In this document: positions 28,574 through 38,613 of the stretch, piece by piece
How positions within the stretch are numbered: the first letter of the stretch is position 1
How the letters are laid out: each line of letters opens with the position of its first letter
Assembly: GCF_014652935.1 (NCBI RefSeq)
Contig: NZ_BMZT01000001.1
Location: forward strand, 310,001 to 374,000
Direction: 5' to 3'
DNA from: Luteimonas padinae
GTDB lineage: Bacteria > Pseudomonadota > Gammaproteobacteria > Xanthomonadales > Xanthomonadaceae
Length of the DNA: 64,000 nucleotides
Notes under the pieces: generated by a model
What the model was told of the DNA's origin: nothing
The model's database searches: none
The model's input: the letters and a program-made list of their open reading frames with translations, nothing else
Made by a program: the position numbers and the translations under genes

Positions 28574-29455
28574 GTGCCGCCCTCGATCAACCCCCTGCGT
28601 TCGGGTGCCCGCATCCCCGCCCACGCCGTCCAGGGCAGCCTCAAGCCCCTGCCGCAGGTCCGCAACATCATCGCCGTGGGTTCGGGCAAGGGCGGCGTCG
28701 GCAAATCCACCACCGCCGTGAACCTCGCGCTGGCGCTGGCCGCCGACGGCGCCCGGGTCGGCATCCTCGACGCCGACGTCTACGGCCCCAGCATCCCGAC
28801 CATGCTCGGCCTGTCCGGCCGCCCGGAAAGCCCGGACAACAAGACGATCCTCCCGCTGCGCGCGCACGGCATCGAAGCCATGTCCATCGGCCTGCTGGTG
28901 GAGCAGGACACGCCGATGATCTGGCGCGGCCCGATGGCGACCTCGGCGCTGACCCAGCTGCTCAACGACACCCGCTGGGGCGGCGAGGACGGCCTGGACT
29001 ACCTGATCGTGGACCTGCCGCCGGGCACCGGCGACATCCAGCTGACGCTGGCGCAGAAGATCCCGGTGGCCGGGGCGGTGATCGTCACCACGCCGCAGGA
29101 CGTGGCCACGCTGGACGCCCGCAAGGGCCTGAAGATGTTCGAGAAGGTCGAGGTGGCGGTGCTGGGGCTGGTCGAGAACATGGCCGTGCACGTCTGCTCG
29201 AACTGCGGCCACGCCGAGCACATCTTCGGCGAGGGTGGCGGGGCACGCATGGCCGAGCAGTACGGCGTGCCGCTGCTGGGCTCGCTGCCGCTGGAGCGCG
29301 GCATCCGCGAGCACGGCGACGGCGGGACGCCGGTGGTGCTGGCGGCGCCGGATTCGCCGGCGGCGGCGGCCTACCGCCAGCTGGCCGCGAACGTGGCCGC
29401 CGAGCTGGCCAGGCGGCCGCGCGCGCCGGCGGGCATCTCCGCTTCGCTGCTGTAG
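28574..29455 (+). CDS. apbC: Fe-S cluster carrier ATPase, Mrp/ApbC/NBP35 family
   Basis: A P-loop ATPase that binds and hands over [4Fe-4S] clusters. The 293-residue protein has [20 protein letters not shown] (deviant Walker A), [15 protein letters not shown], the Mrp signature [28 protein letters not shown] and the cluster-binding CSNC. It starts at a GTG (28574) with AAGGAG five bases upstream. It lacks most of the N-terminal MIP18/DUF59-like domain of E. coli Mrp (369 residues); shorter forms are usual in this group. Its start lies only 70 bp from the truncated TonB receptor. Confidence 0.93.
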   Translation: MPPSINPLRSGARIPAHAVQGSLKPLPQVRNIIAVGSGKGGVGKSTTAVNLALALAADGARVGILDADVYGPSIPTMLGLSGRPESPDNKTILPLRAHGIEAMSIGLLVEQDTPMIWRGPMATSALTQLLNDTRWGGEDGLDYLIVDLPPGTGDIQLTLAQKIPVAGAVIVTTPQDVATLDARKGLKMFEKVEVAVLGLVENMAVHVCSNCGHAEHIFGEGGGARMAEQYGVPLLGSLPLERGIREHGDGGTPVVLAAPDSPAAAAYRQLAANVAAELARRPRAPAGISASLL

Positions 29456-29573
29456 TCGTGGAGGGCGGCCGCGGCCGCGGCCGGGGTGCCGGGGCGGCCG
29501 CCATTCCCTACAATCGCCGGTCCTGCTCCGGGGCGCGCCGCCGCCGGGGCGCCGCACGCCGCACGGGAATCGC

Positions 29574-30149
<576 letters not shown>

Positions 30150-30153
30150 GGCT

Positions 30154-30588
30154 TCAGGTCAGCAGCGCCGACTGCAGCTCGCGCACGCGGGCGACCAGGG
30201 CTTCGGGCGCGTAGGGCCGGGCGGCCACGCGGCCCCAGACCGGCGCCGGCCAGGCCGGATCGTGCTCGAAGCGCGCGATCACGTGCACGTGCAGCTGCGG
30301 CACCAGGTTGCCCAGCGCGGCGACGTTGAGCTTGTAGGGCTGGAAGACGTCGAGCAGCAGCTGCTCGCAGCGCGTGATGTCCTCCATCAGCAGGCCGCGC
30401 TGGCCGGCGTCCAGGTCGGTGAGTTCGCGCGCGCCCGGCACGCGCGGCACCAGCACCAGCCAGGGGTAGTTGTCGTCGTCCATCAGCTGCAGGTCGCACA
30501 GCGCGAGCGCCGCGACCGGATGGCTGTCGGCGGCGAGCTGCGGATGCATCGCATGGGGCTCGGGCGGCTGTGGTTTGCGCCTGGTCAT
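30154..30588 (-). CDS. HIT domain protein
   Basis: A 144-residue HIT-superfamily protein (nucleotide hydrolase or transferase fold): LCDLQLMDDDNYPWLVLVPRV, LNVAALGNLVPQLHVHVIARF, then AWPAPVWG. The HIT triad HxHxH reads QLHVHVIA here, so the first His is Gln while the other two, including the nucleophile position, are kept; related Xanthomonad proteins appear to share this. ATG at 30588 has GGGAG six bases upstream; a second in-frame ATG at 30549 begins nearer the domain. It is 13 bp downstream of the dienelactone hydrolase gene in a two-gene operon. Substrate unknown. Confidence 0.87.
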   Translation of the reverse strand: MTRRKPQPPEPHAMHPQLAADSHPVAALALCDLQLMDDDNYPWLVLVPRVPGARELTDLDAGQRGLLMEDITRCEQLLLDVFQPYKLNVAALGNLVPQLHVHVIARFEHDPAWPAPVWGRVAARPYAPEALVARVRELQSALLT

Positions 30589-30601
30589 GGCGGTCTCCCG
30601 G

Positions 30602-31345
30602 TCAGTGGCCCGCGGTGGGCGCGGACGCGCGCTGCAGGAAGTCGAGGGTGCGGGCGTGGGCGAGGCGGGCCGCGGCGCCATCGTGGTGGCGGGGATCGAC
30701 GTCGCGGTTGAAGCCATGGCCGGCGTCGTAGACGTGCAGCTCGGCGCCGGGATGGGCGCGGCGATGGGCCTCGACGTCGGCGGGCGGGATGCTGTGGTCG
30801 CGGGCGCCGAAATGGAACAGCATCGGCGCCCGCAGCGGCTCGCCGAGGAAGGGCACGGTGCGCGCGCCGTAATAGCTCACGGCCGGCAGGCCGAGGCGGG
30901 TGTTGGCGAGGAAGGCCACGCTGCCGCCCCAGCAGAAGCCGACCACGGCGACGCCCGCGCCGGCCGGCGCAGGACCGGTTCCGGCGCCGGCCGCGGCGCT
31001 GCCGACGGGGGCTTCGGCCAGCAGGGTGCGCAGCCGGGCCGCGGCGGCATCGACGATCGCCACCGCGCGGTCGAAGCCCAGCGCGGTGGCCAGCGCCCGC
31101 CCGCCCTCGAACCCGGCCTCGTCGTAGGCCAGGTCAGCGTCGCGTTCGACCGGATCGAACAGGGCGGGGGCGAGGGCAAGGAAGCCTTCGCGCGCATAGC
31201 GGTCGGTGACCGCGCGCATGTGGGCGTTGACGCCGAAGATCTCCTGGACCACGACCAGGGCGCCGCGGGGAGGGCCTTCCGGGCGTGACAGCCAGCCGCC
31301 AACCTGGCCGACCCCCGGCACATCGAGCTGGACGCGGGTTCCCAT
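30602..31345 (-). CDS. Dienelactone hydrolase family protein
   Basis: A 247-residue alpha/beta hydrolase of the dienelactone hydrolase family. Motifs: VVVQEIFGVNAHMRAVTDRYAREGF at the oxyanion region, nucleophile Cys in VGFCWGGSVAF (about residue 140), Asp in FGARDHSIPP and His in YDAGHGFNRD near the C-terminus complete the Cys-Asp-His triad. An Ala/Gly-rich insert (SAAAGAGTGPAPAGAG) precedes the nucleophile strand. No aromatic-degradation genes are nearby, so the substrate is probably not a dienelactone. GGAGG lies five bases before the ATG at 31345; a HIT protein gene follows in the same operon. Confidence 0.9.
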   Translation of the reverse strand: MGTRVQLDVPGVGQVGGWLSRPEGPPRGALVVVQEIFGVNAHMRAVTDRYAREGFLALAPALFDPVERDADLAYDEAGFEGGRALATALGFDRAVAIVDAAAARLRTLLAEAPVGSAAAGAGTGPAPAGAGVAVVGFCWGGSVAFLANTRLGLPAVSYYGARTVPFLGEPLRAPMLFHFGARDHSIPPADVEAHRRAHPGAELHVYDAGHGFNRDVDPRHHDGAAARLAHARTLDFLQRASAPTAGH

Positions 31346-31401
31346 CGTCGCCTCCGGGCGGCCGGGCGGTTCCCGGCCTCGGGCGGATTCTAGCCCGCCG
31401 G

Positions 31402-31407
31402 TATAAT
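31402..31407 (+). promoter_or_regulatory. Putative -10 box (TATAAT) for rimO
   Basis: A perfect TATAAT, rare in this GC-rich sequence, about 90 bp before the rimO start. No matching -35 is visible at 16-18 bp, so the assignment rests on the -10 alone. Confidence 0.45.
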
Positions 31408-31495
31408 CGCCGCCCGGACCCCGGGTCCGTCTCCCGCCGTTCCCACACCGCGCCCGCCTCCCCGGCGGACCGCACCGCCGAGCCGTCGCCAGCGC

Positions 31496-32884
31496 ATGAC
31501 CGATACCGCCACCTCCAACGCCCCCCGCGTGGGCTTCGTCAGCCTCGGCTGCCCCAAGGCCCTGGTCGATTCCGAGCGGATCCTCACCCAGCTCCGCGTC
31601 GAGGGCTACGACCTGTCGCCCAGCTACGACGACGCCGACGTGGTGGTGGTCAACACCTGCGGCTTCATCGACTCCGCGGTGGCCGAGTCGCTGGACGCGA
31701 TCGGCGAGGCCATGGCCGAGAACGGCAAGGTGATCGTCACCGGCTGCCTGGGCAAGCGCGCCGACGTGATCCGCGAGGCCCACCCGGGCGTGCTTTCGAT
31801 CAGCGGCCCGCAGGACTACGCCAGCGTGATGGACGCGGTGCACGCGGCACTGCCGCCTAAGCACGATCCCTTCGTCGACCTGGTGCCCGCGCCGCGCCTG
31901 TCCGGCGAGGACTACGCCGCCGGCATCAAGCTCACGCCGAAGCACTACGCATACCTGAAGATCTCCGAAGGCTGCAACCACCGCTGCAGCTTCTGCATCA
32001 TCCCGTCGATGCGGGGCGACCTGGTCTCGCGCCCGGTGGACGAGGTGCTGCGCGAGGCCGAGCGCCTGGTGCACGGCGGCGTGCGCGAACTGCTGGTGGT
32101 GTCGCAGGACACGTCGGCCTACGGCGTCGATCTGCGCTACGCCCCGCGCACCTGGCGCGGCCGCGAGTACGCCACGCGCATGAAGGCGCTGTGCGAGGGC
32201 CTGTCGGAGCTCGACGCCTGGGTGCGCCTGCACTACGTCTATCCGTATCCGCACGTGGACGACGTCATCGAGCTGATGACGCAGCGCAAGGCCGACGGCA
32301 CGCCGCGCCTGCTGCCCTACCTCGACATCCCATTCCAGCACGCCAGTCCGCGCATCCTGAAGCTGATGAAGCGCCCCGGCGCCGTCGAGCGCACGCTGGA
32401 GCGCGTGCAGTCCTGGCGCGCCGCCTGCCCGGAGCTGACCGTGCGCTCGACCTTCATCGTCGGCTTCCCGGGCGAGACGGACGCGGAGTTCGAGGCGCTG
32501 CTGGACTTCCTGGACGAGGCGCAGCTCGACCGCGTCGGCGCCTTCGCCTATTCGCCGGTGGAGGGCGCGGCCGCCAATGCGCTGCCCGATCCGGTGCCGG
32601 AAGAGGTCAAGCAGGAGAGGCTGGCGCGCTTCATGGAGCGCCAGGCCGAGATTTCCGCGCAGCGCCTGGAGGCCAAGATCGGCACGGTGCAGCGCTGCAT
32701 CGTCGACGCCATCGATGGCGATCTCGCGATCGCGCGTTCGATGGCCGACGCGCCGGAGATCGATGGCCTGGTGCAGGTGCAGGATGGCCGCGAGGCCGGC
32801 CTGCGCCCGGGCGAATTCGCCGACATCCGCATCATGGGCAGCGACGAGCACGACCTGTACGGCGAAGTCGAGTACAACGCTTGA
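31496..32884 (+). CDS. rimO: Ribosomal protein uS12 methylthiotransferase
   Basis: RimO adds a methylthio group to Asp88 (E. coli numbering 89) of ribosomal protein S12. The 462-residue radical-SAM enzyme has the N-terminal MTTase cluster cysteines C19 (LGCPKA), C55 (NTCGF) and C84 (TGCLGK), the radical-SAM motif C160-NHR-C164-SF-C167, and a C-terminal TRAM domain (about 400-460). [18 protein letters not shown] distinguishes RimO from MiaB. The gene is convergent with greB across a REP doublet and a short tandem repeat. Confidence 0.96.
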   Translation: MTDTATSNAPRVGFVSLGCPKALVDSERILTQLRVEGYDLSPSYDDADVVVVNTCGFIDSAVAESLDAIGEAMAENGKVIVTGCLGKRADVIREAHPGVLSISGPQDYASVMDAVHAALPPKHDPFVDLVPAPRLSGEDYAAGIKLTPKHYAYLKISEGCNHRCSFCIIPSMRGDLVSRPVDEVLREAERLVHGGVRELLVVSQDTSAYGVDLRYAPRTWRGREYATRMKALCEGLSELDAWVRLHYVYPYPHVDDVIELMTQRKADGTPRLLPYLDIPFQHASPRILKLMKRPGAVERTLERVQSWRAACPELTVRSTFIVGFPGETDAEFEALLDFLDEAQLDRVGAFAYSPVEGAAANALPDPVPEEVKQERLARFMERQAEISAQRLEAKIGTVQRCIVDAIDGDLAIARSMADAPEIDGLVQVQDGREAGLRPGEFADIRIMGSDEHDLYGEVEYNA

Positions 32885-32984
32885 CCCGCCACCGCCGCGG
32901 CGGTGACAGGAGCCCTCACGCCCCGGAAAGCGACGGCGGAAGACGACGACGGGAAACGACGGCGGAAACCGTGGGCGGAAAACG

Positions 32985-33052
32985 GGTAGGAGCAGCTACA
33001 GCTGCGACCCGGGTTGCCGTGCTGCGTGGTCGCAGCTGTAGCTGCTCCTACC
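32985..33052. repeat. GTAG-REP doublet 3 (rimO-greB)
   Basis: Arms 32985-33009 and 33028-33052, 25-bp inverted repeats of the GTAGGAGCAGCTACAGCTGC unit, loop of 18 bp. It lies between convergent rimO and greB, just before a 17-bp tandem array. Confidence 0.9.
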
Positions 33053-33061
33053 GGGGCAGGT

Positions 33062-33169
33062 GGTTGATCGGGGTGCGTGGTCGATCGGGGTAGGTAGTTG
33101 GTCGGGGTAGGTGGTTGATCGAGGCGCGTAGTCGATCAGGGCGGCGGTGGATCAGGACGGATAGTCGAT
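33062..33169. repeat. Degenerate 17-bp tandem array reaching into greB
   Basis: Six consecutive units of 17, 17, 17, 17, 17 and 16 bp (for example GGTTGATCGGGGTGCGT, GGTCGATCGGGGTAGGT, AGTTGGTCGGGGTAGGT) and a partial seventh. The last units overlap the greB stop codon and final codons (33152-33169), so the array seems to have grown from the gene's own 3' end. Confidence 0.8.
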
Positions 33170-33655
33170 GGCCACGACGGCGAAGCGTCGCCGTCCGCCG
33201 GGAAGCTCGACCTCGACCTCGTCGTCCACGCGCCTCTTCAGCAGCGCGCGAGCCAGCGGCGAATCGATGCTGATCCAGCCCTTCGCCGCGTCGGTCTCGT
33301 CCGGGCCGACGATGCGGTAGGTCGCGCACTCGCCGCTGGCGCTGTCTTCGACCTCGACCACCGCGCCGAAGTAGGCCGCGTCGGGATCGGAGGGCGCGGT
33401 GTCGACCACCCGCAGCTCCTGCAGACGTTTGGACAGGTAGCGCACCCGGCGGTCGATCTCGCCGAGCTGCTTCTTGCGATAGGTGTATTCGGCGTTCTCG
33501 GAACGGTCGCCCTCGGCGGCGGCGGCCGACAGTGCGCGCACCACCTCGGGGCGGCGCACGCGCCAGAGGTCGTCGAGTTCGGTCTTCAGGCGTGCGTGGC
33601 CCTCCGGCGTCACCAGCGCGGTGGATTTTTCGGGCGGCGGGCGCCAGCGCGACAT
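33152..33655 (-). CDS. greB: Transcription elongation factor GreB
   Basis: Stimulates transcript cleavage by backtracked RNA polymerase. The 167-residue protein has the N-terminal coiled-coil ([24 protein letters not shown], then [29 protein letters not shown], with the acidic tip D-x-S-E-N) and the C-terminal FKBP-like domain ([29 protein letters not shown]). [18 protein letters not shown] and the length place it with GreB rather than GreA. The final codons and stop lie in a 17-bp tandem repeat. Confidence 0.95.
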   Translation of the reverse strand: MSRWRPPPEKSTALVTPEGHARLKTELDDLWRVRRPEVVRALSAAAAEGDRSENAEYTYRKKQLGEIDRRVRYLSKRLQELRVVDTAPSDPDAAYFGAVVEVEDSASGECATYRIVGPDETDAAKGWISIDSPLARALLKRRVDDEVEVELPGGRRRFAVVAIDYPS

Positions 33656-33742
33656 CGCCGGCTCAGCGCTCGGCCGCGAACGCCGATGCCGATCCCGGCA
33701 CCGACGCCGACGCCGACCCTGCGGAGCGGACCACGCGTGCGC

Positions 33743-35269
33743 TCACTTCCTGCCCGTGATCCCGCCGAAGATCCCGCGCAGGATCTGCCGGCCGATCTGG
33801 TTGCCCACGGTGCGCGCGGTCTGCTTGGCCATGGTCTCGACCATGCCCTGACGCCGCTTCGTGCCGAACACGGCGTCCTTCACCGCCTGCGCGAAGCCGC
33901 CGCCGGCCTCGTCCTCGTCCTGCTTCGCGGTGCGGGCCTGCGGCGCGTCGGCCTGCTCGGCCAGGCCCGCGGCCTTCTTGGACAGCATCTCGAAGGCCGA
34001 CTCGCGGTCCACCGGCGTGTCGTACTTCGCGCCCACCGGGCTGCCGGCACGCACGCGCTCGCGCTCGGCCTCGGTGATCGCGCCCATGCGGCAGCGCGGC
34101 GGCGCGACCAGGGTCTGCTCCACCGGCATCGGCGCGCCCTTGCCCTGCAGCGTCGACACCAGGGCCTCGCCGGTCCCGAGCTGGCCGATCGCCTTGGCCA
34201 CGTCCAGGCCCGGGTTCGCCACGAAGGTCTCGGCGGCGGTGCGCACCGCCTTCTGGTCGCGCGGGGTGTAGGCGCGCAGCGCGTGCTGGACGCGGTTGCC
34301 GAGCTGGCCGAGCACGTTGTCGGGCACGTCGTCGGGGAACTGCGAGCAGAAGTACACGCCCACGCCCTTGGAGCGGATCAGGCGCACCACCTGTTCGATG
34401 CGCTGCAGCAGCGCCGGCGGCGCGTCGTCGAACAGCAGGTGGGCCTCGTCGAAGATGAAGGCGAGCTTCGGCCGGTCGAGGTCGCCGACCTCGGGCAGGG
34501 TTTCGAACAGCTCCGACAGCAACCACAGTAGGAAGCTCGAATACAGCCGCGGCTTCAGGATCAGCTTGTCGGCGGCCATGATGCTGATGACGCCGCGGCC
34601 GTTCGTGTTGGTGCGCATGATGTCGGCCAGCTCGAGCGCGGGCTCGCCGAAGAAGGCGTCGCCGCCGTCGGACTCCAGCCGCAGCAGGGCGCGCTGGATG
34701 GCGCCGATCGAAGGCGTGCTGACCAGGCCGTACTGGGCCGAGACCGCCTTGCGCTCCTCGGCCACCAGCGCCAGCAGGGCGCGCAGGTCGGCCAGGTCTA
34801 GCAGCAGCAGGCCGCGGTCGTCGGCGAGCTTGAACACGATGTCGAGCACGCCCGACTGGGTGTCGTTGAGCTCGAGCATGCGGGCCAGCAGGGTGGGGCC
34901 GATCTCGCTGACCGTGGTCCGCACCGGGTGGCCGAGCTTGCCGTAGATGTCCCAGAAGACGACCGGGCTGGCCTCGGGGCCGTAGGCATCGACGCCGATC
35001 ATCTCGGCGCGCTCGCGCAGCTTGTCGCCGATGTCGCCGGGCACCGCCAGGCCGGCCACGTCGCCCTTCACGTCGGCCATGAACACCGGCACGCCGATCC
35101 GCGAGAAGCCTTCGGCCAGGGTCATCAGGGTCACCGTCTTGCCGGTGCCGGTGGCGCCGGCGACCAGGCCATGGCGGTTGGCGAGCTTCGGCTGCAGGAA
35201 GACGCGGCCGCCGGTCTCGGGCAGTGAATCGGGGGTGGTGACGGCCTTGCCGACGAGGATCGGGTCCAT
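33743..35269 (-). CDS. HerA-like ATPase, YjgR/DUF853 family
   Basis: A 508-residue P-loop ATPase. Walker A is GATGTGKT at residues 38-45, Walker B is AFIFDEAHLLFDD (around 270-285), and FCSQFPDDVPDNVLGQLGNRVQHALRAYTPRD is the family block after it. The N-terminus LVGKAVTTPDSLPETGGRVFLQPKLANRHGL and the C-terminal Arg/Gly-rich RTVGNQIGRQILRGIFGGITGRK are typical of YjgR/DUF853. The family is related to HerA/FtsK helicases, but its cellular role is not established; no nurA partner is present. It begins at the ATG at 35269 and stands alone, 87 bp from greB. Confidence 0.9.
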   Translation of the reverse strand: MDPILVGKAVTTPDSLPETGGRVFLQPKLANRHGLVAGATGTGKTVTLMTLAEGFSRIGVPVFMADVKGDVAGLAVPGDIGDKLRERAEMIGVDAYGPEASPVVFWDIYGKLGHPVRTTVSEIGPTLLARMLELNDTQSGVLDIVFKLADDRGLLLLDLADLRALLALVAEERKAVSAQYGLVSTPSIGAIQRALLRLESDGGDAFFGEPALELADIMRTNTNGRGVISIMAADKLILKPRLYSSFLLWLLSELFETLPEVGDLDRPKLAFIFDEAHLLFDDAPPALLQRIEQVVRLIRSKGVGVYFCSQFPDDVPDNVLGQLGNRVQHALRAYTPRDQKAVRTAAETFVANPGLDVAKAIGQLGTGEALVSTLQGKGAPMPVEQTLVAPPRCRMGAITEAERERVRAGSPVGAKYDTPVDRESAFEMLSKKAAGLAEQADAPQARTAKQDEDEAGGGFAQAVKDAVFGTKRRQGMVETMAKQTARTVGNQIGRQILRGIFGGITGRK

Positions 35270-35399
35270 GTGAGCTCCTGGCGTGATGGGGCGATTCTAG
35301 CCACAAGCCGTGGCGACTCCCCGGCGCCGTCACGGCCTTTGCGCTGGCCGTACGGCCTCGATACCCTGCGGGCTGCGTTTCTGCAGTCCTGGTCGTCGC

Positions 35400-36926
35400 A
35401 TGTCCCCACATTCCGCTGTCCTCCGCCGGCTCGTGCTCGCCACGGCCGTCGTGCTCTGCCTGTCCCACGCCCCCGACGCCGCCGCGCAGTCCCGCCGCGA
35501 CCGCGCCGCTTCCGCCGAATTGACCGAGCGCATGGCCGCCGCCGAGGCGCGCTACCGCGAGTCGCTGGTCAAGGCCGCCAACGCCGATCCCACGGCCATC
35601 GAGGAGGGCAACGCCGCGCTCGAGGACATGGAGGACGTAATGCTGGCCTGCGAGAAGCAGCGTGGCTGCCAGGTGGCCTCGATGCTGCCGGGGTGGAAGC
35701 GGCTGCTGAAGGCCCAGGCCGACGAGGCCGCCGGCGTCGAAGGCGCTGATGGCGAGGGCGAGGAGGGTCTGGCCGCGGACGGCATGCCCACCGGCGACGT
35801 GCCGGATGCGGCCAGCGCCGCGGCCCTGCTGAGCGAGGATGGCCAGCGTTTCGTGCGCATGGTGCAGTTCAACCCGGCGGTGCAGGAGGGCATCCGCCGC
35901 TGGCTGACCGACATGCGCGTCTCGCTCATCACCAGCCACGAGAACTACCAGTACATGCGCCACCTGATGGCGCCGGCCTTCGAGAAGCGCGGCCTGCCCG
36001 AGGCGCTGCTGTTCGGGATCATGGCCAAGGAGTCCAACGGCCGCGTGCACGCCGGTTCGCGCGCCGGCGCCGTGGGGCCGCTGCAGTTCATGCCCGCCAC
36101 CGGCCGCCGCTTCGGCCTCGGCCCGGACGGCAGCGGCTTCGACACCCGCTACGACCCCGCGCAGTCGGCCGATGCCGCGGCCAGCTACCTCAGCGAGCGC
36201 TTCGCCGAGTTCGGCAACGAGGTCGAGAAGTGGCTGGCCGCCTACAACGGCGGCGAGGGGCGCGCCCGGCGCATCCATGACGCCAGCGGCGGCCGCGCGT
36301 TCTGGGAGGCCGACGTCTACGGCCAGTTCCCGGCGGAGACCCGCGACTACGTGCCGATGGTGATCGCCGCGGCCTGGCTGTACCTGCACCCGAAGGAGTA
36401 CGGGCTGAGCTTCCCGAAGGTCGACGTGCGGCCCGCGAACTTCGCGCTGACGCGGCCGGCGTCGATCTACGAGTTGACCATCTGCATGGGCGACAGCGGC
36501 AGCCGCCACGGTTACATGCGGCAGCTGCGCAACCTCAATCCGCGCTTCGAGGCCGACCAGGTGATCCCGGCCGGCGCCGTGCTTGCCGGCACCACGCGCA
36601 TGGCGGCCCTGTACAAGCGCTGGTGCGCCCAGGGCCGGCGCGCGGACCTGGCGCAGCAGCTGATGGGCAGCCGGGTCGATGCGGCGCTGGTGCGCACGGG
36701 CCCGGTCGAAGTGCTGCGGCCCGCCGGCACCACCGTCGCCACCGGCGTGCCGACGCCGACCGCGGCGCCGCGCGAGCATCGCGTGGCGCGCGGCGAAACC
36801 CTGGTCGGTATCGCCCGCCAGTACGGCTGCGAGGCCCGTGAGCTGGCGCAGGCCAACCGCCTGAAAGCGCCGTCCTACGCGATCCGCGTCGGCCAGCGCC
36901 TGCGCCTGGAGGGCTGCAGCGGCTGA
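35400..36926 (+). CDS. Lytic transglycosylase, SLT plus C-terminal LysM (MltD-like)
   Basis: A 508-residue exported peptidoglycan lytic transglycosylase. Signal peptide to about residue 30 (ending DAAAQ), a variable helical region with an acidic insert ([10 protein letters not shown]), the SLT domain (about 195-310) with catalytic E211 in [30 protein letters not shown] and [14 protein letters not shown], and one LysM motif (about 460-505; [17 protein letters not shown]) for glycan binding. The ATG at 35400 begins the signal peptide. The Lys-M number (one) is less than that of E. coli MltD (two). selO follows 41 bp downstream. Confidence 0.92.
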   Translation: MSPHSAVLRRLVLATAVVLCLSHAPDAAAQSRRDRAASAELTERMAAAEARYRESLVKAANADPTAIEEGNAALEDMEDVMLACEKQRGCQVASMLPGWKRLLKAQADEAAGVEGADGEGEEGLAADGMPTGDVPDAASAAALLSEDGQRFVRMVQFNPAVQEGIRRWLTDMRVSLITSHENYQYMRHLMAPAFEKRGLPEALLFGIMAKESNGRVHAGSRAGAVGPLQFMPATGRRFGLGPDGSGFDTRYDPAQSADAAASYLSERFAEFGNEVEKWLAAYNGGEGRARRIHDASGGRAFWEADVYGQFPAETRDYVPMVIAAAWLYLHPKEYGLSFPKVDVRPANFALTRPASIYELTICMGDSGSRHGYMRQLRNLNPRFEADQVIPAGAVLAGTTRMAALYKRWCAQGRRADLAQQLMGSRVDAALVRTGPVEVLRPAGTTVATGVPTPTAAPREHRVARGETLVGIARQYGCEARELAQANRLKAPSYAIRVGQRLRLEGCSG

Positions 36927-36967
36927 CGCGCACGGCGCGTTCGAGCGCCGCGCGTCAGGCTGCACGC

Positions 36968-38575
36968 ATGCGCCTGTACTTCGACAACGCCTTCCTGCGC
37001 GAGCTGCCGGGCGATCCGGCCAGCGGGCCGGGGCTGCGCCAGGTCCATGGCGCAGCCTGGTCGCGCGTCGAACCGACGCCGGTCGCGGCGCCGCGCCTGG
37101 TCGCGCACGCGGCCGAAGTCGCCGACATGCTGGCACTCGCCGCGGACGACGTCGCCTCGCCGGACTTCGCGGCGGTGTTCGGCGGCAACGCGCTGCTGGC
37201 GGGCATGGATCCGTGGGCCGCGAACTACGGCGGCCACCAGTTCGGGCACTGGGCCGGCCAGCTTGGCGACGGCCGCGCGATCAGCCTGGGCGAAGCACTG
37301 ACCGCCGACGGTGCCCGCCACGAACTGCAGCTCAAGGGCGCGGGGCCGACGCCGTACTCGCGCAGCGCCGACGGGCGCGCCGTGATGCGCTCGTCGATCC
37401 GCGAATTCATCTGCAGCGAGGCCATGCACCACCTCGGCGTGCCGACCACGCGCGCGCTTTCGCTGGTGTCGACCGGCGAAGCGGTGGTGCGCGACATGTT
37501 CTACGACGGCCACCCGCGGCCCGAGCCGGGCGCGGTCGTGTGCCGGGTGGCGCCGTCGTTCATCCGCTTCGGCACGTTCGAACTGCCGGCCTCGCGCGGC
37601 GATGTCGATCTGCTGCGCGCGCTGGCCGAGTTCTGCGTCTGGCGCGACTTCCCGTGGCTGCTTGGCGAGCACGCCGGACGGCCGCTGGGGCACCTGCAGC
37701 TGGAGCACCTGTTCGACGAGGCGCTGTTCGCGGCCTGGTTCCGCGAAGTCTGCGAGCGCACGGCCAGGCTCGTCGGCCACTGGATGCGGGTGGGCTTCGT
37801 CCACGGCGTGCTCAACACCGACAACATGTCGATCCTCGGGCTCACCATCGACTACGGCCCCTACGGCTGGATCGACGACTACGACCCGGACTGGACGCCC
37901 AACACCACCGACGCGCAGCATCGCCGCTACCGCTACGGCTGGCAGCCGCGGGTCGCGCACTGGAACCTCGCGCGGCTGGCGCAGGCGCTGTCGCCGCTGT
38001 TCGCCGATGCGGCGCCACTGCAGGCGGGGCTCGACGCCTACGCCGCCACCTGGGCGGAGTGCGAACGCGACAACGCCTGCGCCAAGCTCGGCCTCGAGGG
38101 CGGTGAAGACGTGGATCTGGCGCTGATGCGCGACCTGCAGGCGCTGATGCACCGCGCCGGGGCCGATATGACGAACTGCTTCCGCGCGCTGGCCGACATC
38201 GACCTCGACGCGCCGCAGCCCTCGCTGGACCCGCTGCGGGCCGCCTTCTACGACCAGCGGCGGCTGGCGGAGCATGCCCCGGCGCTCGAGGACTGGCTGG
38301 CGCGCTACGCCGCGCGCTGCCGCGCCGACGGCCTGCCGCACGAGGCGCGGGTGGCCCGCATGCGCGCGGCCAGCCCGCGCTACGTGCCGCGCAACTACCT
38401 GGCGCAGCAGGCCATCGACCGCGCGGCCGCCGGCGACGAGGCCGGCATCCACGAACTGCTGGACGTGCTGCGCGATCCCTACGGCGAACAGCCCGGCCGC
38501 GAGGCCTTCGCCGCGCTGCGCCCGGACTGGGCGCTCGACCGGGCCGGCTGCTCGATGCTGTCCTGCAGCTCCTGA
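36968..38575 (+). CDS. selO: Protein adenylyltransferase SelO (YdiU)
   Basis: SelO is a pseudokinase that transfers AMP from ATP to Ser, Thr or Tyr residues of other proteins, linked to redox control. The 535-residue protein shows [71 protein letters not shown] with the metal-binding Asn and Asp, and the C-terminal CSMLSCSS, whose first and second Cys correspond to the redox Cys (Sec in some eukaryotes). The length is standard. It is the second gene after the transglycosylase and 38 bp before uup. Confidence 0.95.
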   Translation: MRLYFDNAFLRELPGDPASGPGLRQVHGAAWSRVEPTPVAAPRLVAHAAEVADMLALAADDVASPDFAAVFGGNALLAGMDPWAANYGGHQFGHWAGQLGDGRAISLGEALTADGARHELQLKGAGPTPYSRSADGRAVMRSSIREFICSEAMHHLGVPTTRALSLVSTGEAVVRDMFYDGHPRPEPGAVVCRVAPSFIRFGTFELPASRGDVDLLRALAEFCVWRDFPWLLGEHAGRPLGHLQLEHLFDEALFAAWFREVCERTARLVGHWMRVGFVHGVLNTDNMSILGLTIDYGPYGWIDDYDPDWTPNTTDAQHRRYRYGWQPRVAHWNLARLAQALSPLFADAAPLQAGLDAYAATWAECERDNACAKLGLEGGEDVDLALMRDLQALMHRAGADMTNCFRALADIDLDAPQPSLDPLRAAFYDQRRLAEHAPALEDWLARYAARCRADGLPHEARVARMRAASPRYVPRNYLAQQAIDRAAAGDEAGIHELLDVLRDPYGEQPGREAFAALRPDWALDRAGCSMLSCSS

Positions 38576-38613
38576 GCCGCGGGTCCCGGCGCGGCGCCCG
38601 GTAGAATGCGCGG

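Noticed and set aside
33656-33742. CCGATG/CCGACG hexamer repeats between greB and the HerA-like gene
   Set aside because: Short and imperfect; common in this GC-rich background and without an associated frame.
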